37,491 nucleotides of DNA from Actinacidiphila epipremni (GTDB lineage: Bacteria > Actinomycetota > Actinomycetes > Streptomycetales > Streptomycetaceae), in the NCBI RefSeq assembly GCF_012034175.1, contig NZ_JAATEJ010000045.1:1-37491 (forward strand), written 5' to 3'. This document shows, piece by piece, positions 1 through 7,109 of the stretch. Numbering within the stretch: position 1 is the first letter of the stretch; the number at the start of each line of letters is the position of its first letter. The notes beneath the pieces were generated by a model. That model did not search any database, was not told the DNA's origin, and was given only the letters and a program-made list of their open reading frames with translations. The translations under genes were made by a program, and so were the position numbers.

Positions 1-5
1 GCCCT

Positions 6-51
6 GTGATTCCCAAGCTCAGAGCGCGGGTTCGATTCCCGTCATCCGCTC
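6..51 (+). repeat. tRNA-Gly-like 3' half, attachment-site copy 1
   Basis: This 46-bp stretch is identical to 2286-2331. It reads as the anticodon loop (TTCCCAA, anticodon CCC), 3' anticodon strand, T arm (TTCGATT loop) and 3' acceptor strand (CATCCGC) of a tRNA-Gly. The bases just upstream do not pair with the 3' anticodon strand, so at this place it is a tRNA fragment and not a working tRNA, although only five upstream bases are in view. Tyrosine integrases commonly use exactly this part of a tRNA gene as the att core. Assignment to glycine rests on the CCC loop and the acceptor sequence. Confidence 0.75.
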
Positions 52-60
52 TTTAATTAA

Positions 61-93
61 GCCCCAGGTCATAGACTTGAGGCTTTTGCTTTT
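61..93 (+). terminator. Hairpin with T-rich tail after att copy 1
   Basis: GCCCCAGGTC (61-70) pairs with GACTTGAGGC (74-83) with one mismatch and one G-T pair, and is followed by TTTTGCTTTT. This looks like an intrinsic terminator downstream of the tRNA-like fragment. Confidence 0.5.
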
Positions 94-135
94 CGAAATT
101 CACCGTCCGAATACGGTTCCGCCAGAGGGCGGAGA

Positions 136-1347
136 CTAGGCCGAATCGGGGGTACCCAGCGAACGCTCGGCGTTGTCGACCAGCTCCTTGTAAGTGAGCA
201 CCTCGACGCGATTTACGTGGGTGTTCAAGGTGCGAAGTGCTTCGTTGATCGACTCCTCCGGCACTGAGGGTTGGACCGAAGGGTGTCCGATCAGCACCAT
301 CGCACTTGCCCGGCGTGTTTCGATGCCGAGTTCCTCGCGCAGGCGGTGACGATTCTCGTCCAGGCCGACCAGGTAATTCACCGCCTGACCAACGGCGTTG
401 TGCACCTGCGCGGTGGGCACCCATGATCCGCGGTACTTCTTCACCAGTGGGCCGCCCAGGCTCGCGGCGCGTTTCAACTCGACTACGTGCAGCGCTCCGT
501 CGCCGCGGATCAGAGGAATGTCGACCTCGTCCCCGGACACCAGCCGGCGGTGGGCCGCCTCCCCCACAAAGCGCCCACCGAAGATCCAGTGCTGCCCCTC
601 CAGGGCTCGCTGAAGCGCGTGCTCGGTGACCGTGGTGTCATCGACAACCTTGCGCAAGACCTCCAGGCCGGCAGCCCGTCGCTGCAACTCCGCTGCCCTG
701 AAGACCATCTGCCCCTGCGCGTCGGCAGCCAGAAGAGCGATTGCTTCAGGCGAGGTGACGATACGGCGGGCGGCCTCTTCCAGGTCCTCGATGTCCACCC
801 GTTCGCGGAGGACACGTTCCAGCCACACGGCGATCTCGGCCCTTCCCCGGAGAAGGCGATACCGCCCAGGCCGGTCCTCCGGCGCCTCAAGGAACCGCGC
901 GTCCTCCGCGAGCGAGCTGAAGTATGCGATCAGATCGTGTACTCCCGCCTGAGGGTTCGCGTCCGCGTACTCGCGGCTCGCCTCTGCGGCGAACCCGAAT
1001 CCGGTCCGCAGCAAGTTTCCGACACCCTTTTGCAGGTTTGTGTTGCGCACGCCGTCCTGGAACAGTCGGTACCGATCATTGAGGTCAGGCTGGAGGATTC
1101 GTCCCTCGGCGTACTCCAAGGAGTCTTGAACCAGTCGGACGACCTGCCATTCGCCGACGTCCGCTGCGTGTCGGCGGACTGCCTCCAGCATCTGGACAAG
1201 AGTCTTTCCGCCCCTGCGGTGACTCCTACTTCCGCTGTTCATATGCCGCCTCGCTGACACGAGAGCCGCTTTCACGTCCGGATGCACGGCCGCATCCAGC
1301 ACACGCCCGAGATGCACATCCAAGGTGAAGTCTGATCTGACGCTCAT
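136..1347 (-). CDS. sduA: Shedu-type anti-phage nuclease (DUF4263)
   Basis: A 403-aa protein with a long variable N-terminal half and a C-terminal DUF4263 nuclease domain. The domain shows the PD-(D/E)xK-like pattern: a GDEVDIP segment with the first acidic residue, then about 15 residues on VVELK with the E-x-K pair. Proteins of this family form Shedu, a single-gene phage defence nuclease; the N-terminal half probably senses infection. The frame can be opened further to a GTG at 1401, but that codon lies inside the palindrome at 1397-1419 that looks like the operator of the divergent toxin-antitoxin genes, so ATG 1347 is preferred even though its ribosome site is weak. It is transcribed away from the TA pair. 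The family call is from motif and context; the exact start is uncertain. Confidence 0.8.
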   Translation of the reverse strand: MSVRSDFTLDVHLGRVLDAAVHPDVKAALVSARRHMNSGSRSHRRGGKTLVQMLEAVRRHAADVGEWQVVRLVQDSLEYAEGRILQPDLNDRYRLFQDGVRNTNLQKGVGNLLRTGFGFAAEASREYADANPQAGVHDLIAYFSSLAEDARFLEAPEDRPGRYRLLRGRAEIAVWLERVLRERVDIEDLEEAARRIVTSPEAIALLAADAQGQMVFRAAELQRRAAGLEVLRKVVDDTTVTEHALQRALEGQHWIFGGRFVGEAAHRRLVSGDEVDIPLIRGDGALHVVELKRAASLGGPLVKKYRGSWVPTAQVHNAVGQAVNYLVGLDENRHRLREELGIETRRASAMVLIGHPSVQPSVPEESINEALRTLNTHVNRVEVLTYKELVDNAERSLGTPDSA

Positions 1348-1396
1348 GCGGAAGAGTCTGGCCGAGGGGTCCGACAGGGCCGCCGCGAGCGGCAGG

Positions 1397-1419
1397 AGCA
1401 CATGGTGCCACCAGGTGCT
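1397..1419. promoter_or_regulatory. Palindromic operator of the Phd/VapC operon
   Basis: AGCAC-A-TGGTG-C-CACCA-G-GTGCT is a 23-bp palindrome with one mismatched pair and an odd centre. It ends where a TACACT -10-like hexamer (1419-1424) begins, only 6 nt before the antitoxin ATG. This is the place and form expected for autorepression by a Phd-type antitoxin, and it also covers the 5' side of the divergent Shedu gene. Confidence 0.6.
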
Positions 1420-1430
1420 ACACTGGGCTA

Positions 1431-1700
1431 ATGTCAGCGCAACCGGAGATCACACAGCGCGATCTGCGCAGCCGATCCAAAGAGATCATGGATGCCGTCC
1501 AGAGCGGACAGTCGTTCACCGTCACCCGGGACGGACACCAGATCGGGGAGCTGATCCCGCTGCGCCGCCGTCGGCGGTTCGTTCCGCGTTCCGAATTCGC
1601 CGCCATGTCCCGCACCGCTTCGGACGTTTCGCTGGAGGCGTTCAGGGCCGACCAGGCCGCCACGGCCGAGCAGGAGACGGACGACCCCTATGCCCGCTGA
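1431..1700 (+). CDS. Phd/YefM-family antitoxin
   Basis: An 89-aa protein with the typical Phd fold order: an N-terminal segment (EITQRDLRSRSKEIMDAVQSG, here given only to mark residues 6-26), a strand-turn-strand reading FTVTRDGHQIGELIPL, then a charged C-terminal tail that would wrap the toxin. It should neutralise the PIN-domain toxin encoded next and repress the operon by binding the palindrome at 1397-1419. A TACACT hexamer so close to the ATG and no Shine-Dalgarno suggest a leaderless mRNA. The gene overlaps the toxin by 11 bp, implying coupled translation. Confidence 0.88.
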   Translation: MSAQPEITQRDLRSRSKEIMDAVQSGQSFTVTRDGHQIGELIPLRRRRRFVPRSEFAAMSRTASDVSLEAFRADQAATAEQETDDPYAR

Positions 1701-2148
1701 GTACGCGCAGGGCCTGCTCGACACCAACATCGTCATCCTGCGCAAATGGCTCGACCCGGCCGAGCTTCCGGAGGAGGTGGCGATCAGCGCCATCACTCTC
1801 GCCGAGTTGTCCGCAGGCCCCCACGAGGTGCGCCGGAACGAAGAGCAGAGCGACTACGACGAGCACGCCGAACGCGGGCGGCGCCTGGACATCCTGCAAC
1901 GCGCCGAGAGCGAGTTCGACCCCATCCCGTTCGACGCCGACGCCGCTCGGATCTACGGCCGGGTCTGCGCAGCCGTCATCGGCACCGGCCGCAAACCACG
2001 GCGCCGGGTCGCCGACCTCATGATCGCCGCCATCGCCATCGCCGAAGAGCTGCCCCTCTTCACCACCAACCCCGACGACTACAAGGGCCTCGACAGCCTG
2101 CTCACCATCGTCCCCGTCACCCGGCCCACCGTCTTGCACGACCGGTAA
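1690..2148 (+). CDS. vapC: VapC-type PIN-domain ribonuclease toxin
   Basis: A 152-aa PIN-domain protein. The acidic Mg-binding residues of the family are in place: D11 (LLDTN), E39 (LAEL), D109 (VADLMIAA) and D129/D130 (NPDDY). VapC toxins cleave tRNA or rRNA and stop translation when the antitoxin is lost. It starts within the end of the antitoxin gene. Its pairing with a Phd-type rather than a VapB antitoxin is common in actinobacteria. Inside the repeat-flanked cassette it may act as an addiction module or as an abortive defence next to Shedu; the choice between these is inference. Confidence 0.9.
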   Translation: MPAEYAQGLLDTNIVILRKWLDPAELPEEVAISAITLAELSAGPHEVRRNEEQSDYDEHAERGRRLDILQRAESEFDPIPFDADAARIYGRVCAAVIGTGRKPRRRVADLMIAAIAIAEELPLFTTNPDDYKGLDSLLTIVPVTRPTVLHDR

Positions 2149-2285
2149 GGCACCGCCGTCGCACCACATCCGCACCATGTACGGCAGTACCGTGCGGTCC
2201 GCCACGGACATCAATGGCGGTGGACACATGGACGTTTCGGGACCCGAGCGTGCAGCCGGCCAGCCCGGATTCCGACAAGCCCCCG

Positions 2286-2331
2286 GTGATTCCCAAGCTC
2301 AGAGCGCGGGTTCGATTCCCGTCATCCGCTC
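2286..2331 (+). repeat. tRNA-Gly-like 3' half, attachment-site copy 2
   Basis: Identical over 46 bp to 6-51. Here the fragment is followed by CA, completing a CCA end, and by a strong terminator. The sequence at the place where the tRNA 5' half should lie (about 2245-2285) does not contain the expected GCGGATG acceptor strand or a D arm, so this is an attachment scar and not a full tRNA gene. Confidence 0.75.
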
Positions 2332-2340
2332 CATCGGGAA

Positions 2341-2369
2341 TCCTCGGACGCGATCGTCCGAGGATTTTT
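2341..2369 (+). terminator. Intrinsic terminator after att copy 2
   Basis: TCCTCGGACG (2341-2350) and CGTCCGAGGA (2355-2364) form a perfect 10-bp stem with a CGAT loop, followed by five T (2365-2369). This is likely the original terminator of the tRNA transcript. Confidence 0.8.
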
Positions 2370-2435
2370 GCTTTCCTCGGCTTCCGGCTCAAGAACCCGT
2401 TCCGGCAGCCTCGCCGGCCACATAATTTGTGACCC

Positions 2436-3368
2436 ATGCAGTGGGCAAGCCTGGTCAGCGCGCGGGTCGGTGCCGGCATCGCCACTGCCTCCACCCACGT
2501 CCTTGGACCGCAACCGGTGGTGCCGCGAGCGTCACGACCGGGTCGTCATGGTGCGACGCGAACCGTACGGCGCATACCTCGCGTGCCTCTCCCAAGCACC
2601 CTCACCTGGGAACACGACGGCCTGCGCCCGCTGACGCAGACGGAACGCATCACGGATGCGACGAGCCAACGCGCTGTCGACCAGCGCTTCTTCGCGGTCG
2701 TCACCGACCTCGTCGGCACGCCCACCGAGCTCGTCGACACCTCCGGGGCTCCCGCGTGGCGCGCCCGCACCACCCTGTGGGGCACCACCTCCTGGCCCAC
2801 AACCGCCAGTGCCTACACCCCTCTGCGCTTCCCCGGTCAATACCACGACCCGGAAACGGGCTTCCACTACAACCTCCTCCGCCACTACGACCCCGCCACC
2901 GCTCGCTACACCGCCCCCGATCCCCTCGGGCTCAACCCCGCCCCCAATCCCCTCACCTACGTCCACAACCCCCACACCTTGACCGACCCGCTGGGGTTGG
3001 CGCCCTACGATCCGATACGGATCAAGGCCGGTCAGCAGCTGCCCGGCGCCTATCATCTGAGCCCGCCCGAGATGGACTTCGTGAAGAAGCTCCTGGAGAA
3101 GCGCCCGAATCTGCAGGTGTACCGTACACACGGCGAGAAATTCCAAGGTGACTTCATGGTGGTGGACCCCTCCGACCCCAAGAACCTGGTCGCGTACGTG
3201 GTGGACCACAAAATGGGCGGTGGAAATGCGGGTCAGCAGCTCAAGAACGCGATGAACGCCGCAGCTCATGTCGGCATCACCTATCCCAGCCAGGTAATCA
3301 CCGGTTCGGGCGACACGGCCAAGCTGCTGGACCTCATGAGCCGTGGTCGAGGAGAATGGAACAAGTGA
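2436..3368 (+). pseudogene. 5'-truncated Rhs protein with intact C-terminal toxin domain
   Basis: The open frame gives 310 aa. Residues from about 50 to 190 are the end of an Rhs repeat protein: a DLVGTPTELVD segment, YHDPETGFHYNLLRHYDP, and the core-ending NPHTLTDPLGL where Rhs proteins cut themselves. Full Rhs proteins exceed 1,000 aa, so the secretion and shell parts are missing and the first ~48 residues look like unrelated sequence read through. The ~120 residues after DPLGL form the variable toxin. It has GDFMVVD followed about 10 residues on by VVDHK, an arrangement like a PD-(D/E)xK nuclease core; this assignment is tentative. The following gene overlaps it and is probably its immunity gene. 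It sits just outside the tRNA-type repeat, suggesting displacement of an Rhs tip by recombination. Confidence 0.7.
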
Positions 3369-3886
3369 TGATCGTTCTGCCGGTGCGGCTCAATGAGCTG
3401 CTCAATGACGTGAGCGGCGCGCGGGCGGCAACCCTCGCGCTGGACTTCGCCGAACACGCGACCGACCTCAAGGCGGAGCCTCTGGCTGAGAGCATGCGGG
3501 AGGCGACCGCGGAGTACGTCGCTGCCGCCCGCGAGGCAGTCGCGCTGGGCCGGGCGAACGACCGGCTTGTCCGCGCCCACGAATCCTTCGTCACGACCAG
3601 CTGGAAGACGCCGGGGCACCCGGAGGTCACTCATATTCTGAATTCCGCGGTGCGGTTGGCATGCCAGGACATGCTCATCGAGGCCGGCGCGATGAACAAG
3701 GTGGCACGGACGAAGCTGACCTGCCAGTACATCGCGCAGACGGCTCAGTCCGCCGTGGGCAGCCGGAGCGCGAAACGCGCCGCCGAAGGAATGGACAGCC
3801 GCAAGGCGGATCGGGCCGCGCGGTGGGAGGAGGCAAGATGGCAACTCCGCCATCTCATTGCCACGGAACCCAACCCGCACGAATAG
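3356..3886 (+). CDS. Probable immunity protein for the Rhs toxin tip
   Basis: A 176-aa, mostly alpha-helical soluble protein rich in Ala, Glu and Arg; I recognise no family. Its start overlaps the end of the toxin frame: ATG 3356 gives a 13-bp overlap, while ATG 3368 in the same frame would give a TGATG junction with the GAGGAG at about 3348 better spaced. Toxin and immunity genes of polymorphic toxin systems are arranged this way, so the immunity role comes from position only. No signal peptide or membrane segment is visible, which fits a cytoplasmic immunity partner for a nuclease. Confidence 0.6.
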   Translation: MEQVMIVLPVRLNELLNDVSGARAATLALDFAEHATDLKAEPLAESMREATAEYVAAAREAVALGRANDRLVRAHESFVTTSWKTPGHPEVTHILNSAVRLACQDMLIEAGAMNKVARTKLTCQYIAQTAQSAVGSRSAKRAAEGMDSRKADRAARWEEARWQLRHLIATEPNPHE

Positions 3887-3920
3887 TCACCATTCGCCAG
3901 CGGGAGAGCAAGGGGGTGTT

Positions 3921-3955
3921 GGCCGGCGGGCTCCGGCGCCTTTTTGTTGCGCCGT
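3921..3955 (+). terminator. Possible terminator between convergent genes
   Basis: GCCGG and CCGGC flank a 6-base loop and are followed by GCC and then TTTTTG. The stem is short, so this is a weak candidate for ending transcription of the toxin-immunity pair ahead of the converging regulator gene. Confidence 0.3.
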
Positions 3956-3995
3956 CGGCCGCGGAATGCGGGAGGCGGGGTGGGGGGCTCGGGGC

Positions 3996-4916
3996 TCAGG
4001 GGGGTGGTGTGTCGGGGGATGCGGGGTGGTCGAGGCGGTGGTCGCCGACGGCGTCGTAGGTGGCCTGGAGGGCCTTGCGGGCGGTGGGGAGGTGGCGCTG
4101 GGCGACGCCGATGAACAGGCAGTCGATGACGGTGAGTTGGGCGATCCGGCTGGCCGTCGCGCCGGAGCGGAAGGTGGTCTCGGGGGCCACCGTCGTCAGC
4201 AGGTCGTCGCAGACCTCGCGGATCGGGGAGCGGGGGAAGCTGGTCACGCCCACGGTGGTCGCCCCGTGGCGGCGGGCGATGCGCAGCGCCTCGACGGTCT
4301 CGGTGGTGGCGCCGGTGTGGGAGAGGCCGATCGCGACGTCGCCGGGGGTGAGCACGGCCGCCGAGGTGAGCATGATGTGGGTGTCGCTCCAGGCGAAGCT
4401 CACCCGCCCGATGCGGTGCAGCTTCTGCTGGAGGTCAGCGGCGACGAACGCGTTGGCGCCGACGCCGTAGATGTCGACGCGGCCCGCGTCCGCCACCGCG
4501 GCGACGACCCGGCGCAGCGTCGGCACGTCGAGCTGCCGTGCGGTCTCCTCGACCGCGCGGGCGTCGGCGAAGGCGACCTTGCCGACCACCTCGCCGAGGT
4601 CGTCGCTCGGCGTGATGTCGCCGCCGAGCCGCCGGTCGTCCCGGACCTCGGCCCGGGCGGTGTCGGCGGCCAGCGCGATGCGCAGGTCCGGGTAGCCGCC
4701 GACGCCGATCGCCTTGCAGAACCGGATCACCGTGGTCTCGCTGGTCCCCGCGGCCTCGGCGAGCGCGGTGATGCTGCGGCGCGCGACCAGCCCCGGGTTG
4801 GCCAGCACGGCCCTGGCCACGCGCTGCTCCGCCCGCGCGAGGTCGGGCAGCAGCGACCGGATGCGGGCCAGGGGGCTCGCCGCGGACGCGCCACTGACGG
4901 AATCGGCTGCTACCAC
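3996..4916 (-). CDS. MurR/RpiR-family transcriptional regulator (HTH_6 + SIS)
   Basis: A 306-aa repressor-type protein. Residues about 15-90 are the HTH_6 domain (SITALAEAAGTSETTVIRFCKAIG marks the helix-turn-helix, residues 48-71). Residues about 125-270 are a SIS sugar-phosphate-binding domain with GVGANAFVA and the GLSHTGATTETVEAL loop that holds the phosphosugar. Family members sense phosphosugars such as MurNAc-6-P or GlcNAc-P and control cell-wall recycling or amino-sugar genes. Start is GTG. A motif 4 bp upstream of the start is repeated ahead of the neighbouring hydrolase gene, so the protein probably represses both itself and that gene. Confidence 0.9.
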   Translation of the reverse strand: MVAADSVSGASAASPLARIRSLLPDLARAEQRVARAVLANPGLVARRSITALAEAAGTSETTVIRFCKAIGVGGYPDLRIALAADTARAEVRDDRRLGGDITPSDDLGEVVGKVAFADARAVEETARQLDVPTLRRVVAAVADAGRVDIYGVGANAFVAADLQQKLHRIGRVSFAWSDTHIMLTSAAVLTPGDVAIGLSHTGATTETVEALRIARRHGATTVGVTSFPRSPIREVCDDLLTTVAPETTFRSGATASRIAQLTVIDCLFIGVAQRHLPTARKALQATYDAVGDHRLDHPASPDTPPP

Positions 4917-4920
4917 GTGG

Positions 4921-4934
4921 GAAACTTACTCACC
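4921..4934 (-). promoter_or_regulatory. Candidate MurR/RpiR operator, site 1
   Basis: On the minus strand this reads GGTGAGTAAGTTTC and ends 4 bp before the regulator's start codon, overlapping where its ribosome site must lie. It matches 6851-6864 and 6883-6896 under the shared pattern GGTSAGWAASTTWC. Confidence 0.55.
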
Positions 4935-4978
4935 GTGATCAGCCGGGTCAACGCCGCCGGACAAGCCCCCCGTACCGG

Positions 4979-6763
4979 TCAATCGCCGAGGGCCTGAGCG
5001 CTCTTCGGGCCGCCGGCAGCAGGCAGTTGCTGCCAGGCGCCCGCCGGGGTGAGGCCGGCGGCACGGAGCAGGTTCCCCCGGCCGGCGGTCACCTTCAGGT
5101 GCGCGAGGTCGACGCCCCGGCCCTCGTAGACGGGGTCGGTGGTGTACCGCCAGCGCAGCTGTACGGTCCCGGTGGCCTGCGGGATCTGCGCGTGCACCTG
5201 CCACCAGGCGCGGACGCCCTGCCCCGACAGCGACGTCGGGCTGCCGGCCGGCGCTCCGGCGCCGGTCGCCCGCAGTGCCAGGGGCTGCCAGGTCGCGCCG
5301 CCGTCCGCGGACGTCTCGACGTAGAGCCGGTCGGTCGACTCGGTGTTGACGAACGCGGAGAAGTCGACGTCCAGCGGTGTGCCGGCCGTCAGCGGCCCGG
5401 TGGTCAGGGTGCTGGTCGTGCCGCCGCCCTGTCCTGAGAACCAGGTCGGGCCGCCGCGGGGCGGCTCGACCCGCATCGCCTGCGCCATCGCCACGCCGAT
5501 CGCCCGCCGCGGCGGGTTGGTCGAGGGCGTGTTCCGCGTCGGGTGGACGCGGTTGCTGAGCAGGATGACGAAGGAGCGCGACTGCGGGTCGATGACCAGC
5601 GAGGTGCCGGTGAAGCCGGTGTGGCCGAGGGTCTGCGGGCCCGAGAGGCCGCCCATGTACCAGATCTGGTCGAGTTCGAAGCCGAGGCCGTGCGAGTCAC
5701 CGGGGAACGCCTGGTTGAAGTTCTGCTCCATCAGCCGGACGCTGTGCTCGCTGAGGATGCGACGGCCCTTGTACGTACCGCCGTTGAGGATGGTCTGGGC
5801 GAGCACCGCGAGGTCGTCGACGGTGGAGAAGACGCCCGCGTGGCCGGCGACACCGCCCATGGCCCAGGCGTTCTCGTCGTGCACCTGGCCCCGCACCATG
5901 CCGCGCGGCGGGCTCGTCTCGTACTCGGTCGCCGCGATCCGCGGCAGTTCGGCGGCCGGCGGGTTGTAGCCGGTGTCGGTCAGGTGGAGCGGCCGGGTGA
6001 TGCCGTCGCGCACCAGGGCGTCCAGCGGCTTGCCCGTCACCTTCTGCAGCACGAGCTGGAGGCTCAGCATGTTCAGGTCGGAGTACAGATACGTGGTGCC
6101 CGGCGGGTTGATGGGCGTGGTGTCGAGGATCGCCTTCTCGCGGGAGGGGATGTCGGGGTAGCCCTGCCAGAGCGAGGGGACCGGGTCGGCGTCGAACCCG
6201 GAGGTGTGGGTGAGGAGTTCCTCGATGGTGATGGCGGCCTTGCCGTTGACGGCGAACTCGGGCAGGTAGTGCGCCACCGGGGTGTCGAGGTCGATCCGGC
6301 CGGCCTCCAGCTGCTGCATGGCCGCGATCGAGGTGAACAGCTTTGACAGGGAGGCCAGGTCGTAGATCGTGTCGGTACGGGCCGGGACCCACTGGTCCTG
6401 CGGGAGCTCGGTGGTGGCGTCGGCGTACTTCACCGCGTAGCCGCCGGCCGCGCGTTCGGCCACCACACCGTCGTGCGCCATGAGCGTGGTGGCGCCGGGG
6501 AAGAGGTAGTTCGCGCCGCCGGCCGGGTCCTCCCACTGGGCCATCTGGCTTTCGAACGCGTCGATCGGAGCCGGGTCCAGCCCGGCGGTGCGGGGTGTCC
6601 CCCGGCGCAGCACCGTGCCGGCCGGGGCGAACGCCGAGTAGGGCCGGTCGAACCGGCCGCTGTCGGTGTGCTGGGCCGCCGGGGCCGCGGCGGCGCCGCC
6701 GGGGAGGGCGAGCGTGAGGGAGGTGAGCAGCGCTGCCGCTGCGGTGAGCGCAGGGATCCGCAT
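4979..6763 (-). CDS. Secreted serine beta-lactamase-family hydrolase
   Basis: A 594-aa exported protein. Residues 1-27 are a signal peptide. Residues about 60-430 are a class C beta-lactamase/DD-peptidase-type domain with the catalytic S138-L-S-K141, a tyrosine motif Y227-S-D229 and a late GHTG motif in place of KTG. The last ~150 residues form a beta-rich C-terminal domain that may bind wall or carbohydrate. Proteins of this type act as esterases, peptidases or amide hydrolases outside the cell, and many are not true beta-lactamases. It lies downstream of the MurR-type regulator in the same direction and carries two copies of the shared motif upstream, pointing to a role in cell-wall turnover. 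The substrate cannot be told from sequence. Confidence 0.85.
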   Translation of the reverse strand: MRIPALTAAAALLTSLTLALPGGAAAAPAAQHTDSGRFDRPYSAFAPAGTVLRRGTPRTAGLDPAPIDAFESQMAQWEDPAGGANYLFPGATTLMAHDGVVAERAAGGYAVKYADATTELPQDQWVPARTDTIYDLASLSKLFTSIAAMQQLEAGRIDLDTPVAHYLPEFAVNGKAAITIEELLTHTSGFDADPVPSLWQGYPDIPSREKAILDTTPINPPGTTYLYSDLNMLSLQLVLQKVTGKPLDALVRDGITRPLHLTDTGYNPPAAELPRIAATEYETSPPRGMVRGQVHDENAWAMGGVAGHAGVFSTVDDLAVLAQTILNGGTYKGRRILSEHSVRLMEQNFNQAFPGDSHGLGFELDQIWYMGGLSGPQTLGHTGFTGTSLVIDPQSRSFVILLSNRVHPTRNTPSTNPPRRAIGVAMAQAMRVEPPRGGPTWFSGQGGGTTSTLTTGPLTAGTPLDVDFSAFVNTESTDRLYVETSADGGATWQPLALRATGAGAPAGSPTSLSGQGVRAWWQVHAQIPQATGTVQLRWRYTTDPVYEGRGVDLAHLKVTAGRGNLLRAAGLTPAGAWQQLPAAGGPKSAQALGD

Positions 6764-6850
6764 ATGTGAACCTCGTCCGTGGAGGTCGTCGTACGCCGGC
6801 CGGGTCCCGTCACGGCCCGCGGTGGCGGGCGCGCCGCGGAAGCCCGGTTG

Positions 6851-6864
6851 GAAAGTTTCTCACC
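6851..6864 (-). promoter_or_regulatory. Candidate MurR/RpiR operator, site 2
   Basis: Minus-strand GGTGAGAAACTTTC with an internal GAAA-n-TTTC dyad, about 90 bp upstream of the secreted hydrolase start. It is one of three matching sites in the regulator-hydrolase region. Confidence 0.5.
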
Positions 6865-6882
6865 AGAAGCTGATCGGCATCG

Positions 6883-6896
6883 GTAAGTTACTGACC
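6883..6896 (-). promoter_or_regulatory. Candidate MurR/RpiR operator, site 3
   Basis: Minus-strand GGTCAGTAACTTAC containing the perfect dyad GTAA-n-TTAC. Its centre is 32 bp (three helical turns) from site 2, which would place two repressor dimers on the same face of the DNA. Confidence 0.45.
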
Positions 6897-7109
6897 ACCA
6901 CCGGCACCGGTCAACCACTGGGCCCCCAACAACCCCTGGGGGAACGCCTGCCGGCCCGCGGCACTGCTTCAGCTCGCACGGGTCAAGCCGAACTCCCCGC
7001 CCGGGAGGGCGCCTTGCCGGTGTGATGTGGGTGGGTGGTTCGTAACGAGTGGGGTACCGGTGGGACGGAGGCGGTGTTGCGGCGGGGGGGCGTCCGTAGC
7101 GTGGGGGGC

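Larger units (their letters stand above)
6..2331. mobile_element. Attachment-repeat-flanked defence cassette (Shedu + Phd/VapC)
   Basis: The interval is bounded by perfect 46-bp direct repeats of a tRNA-Gly 3' half and carries only a Shedu-like nuclease and a toxin-antitoxin pair. No integrase, excisionase or replication gene is present between the repeats, so it would need an integrase supplied elsewhere or be the remnant of a larger element. Neither repeat has a tRNA 5' half beside it, which fits successive insertions at a tRNA gene lying before base 1. That the segment moves as a unit is inference. Confidence 0.5.

Noticed and set aside
2286..2331. A functional tRNA-Gly gene
   Set aside because: Only the 3' half is present. 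The region where the acceptor 5' strand and D arm should be shows neither.
2117..2494. Minus-strand 125-aa frame containing DGNRTRALSLGITG
   Set aside because: It is the antisense reading of the tRNA-like fragment, a frequent false gene in high-GC genomes; no ribosome site or domain supports it.
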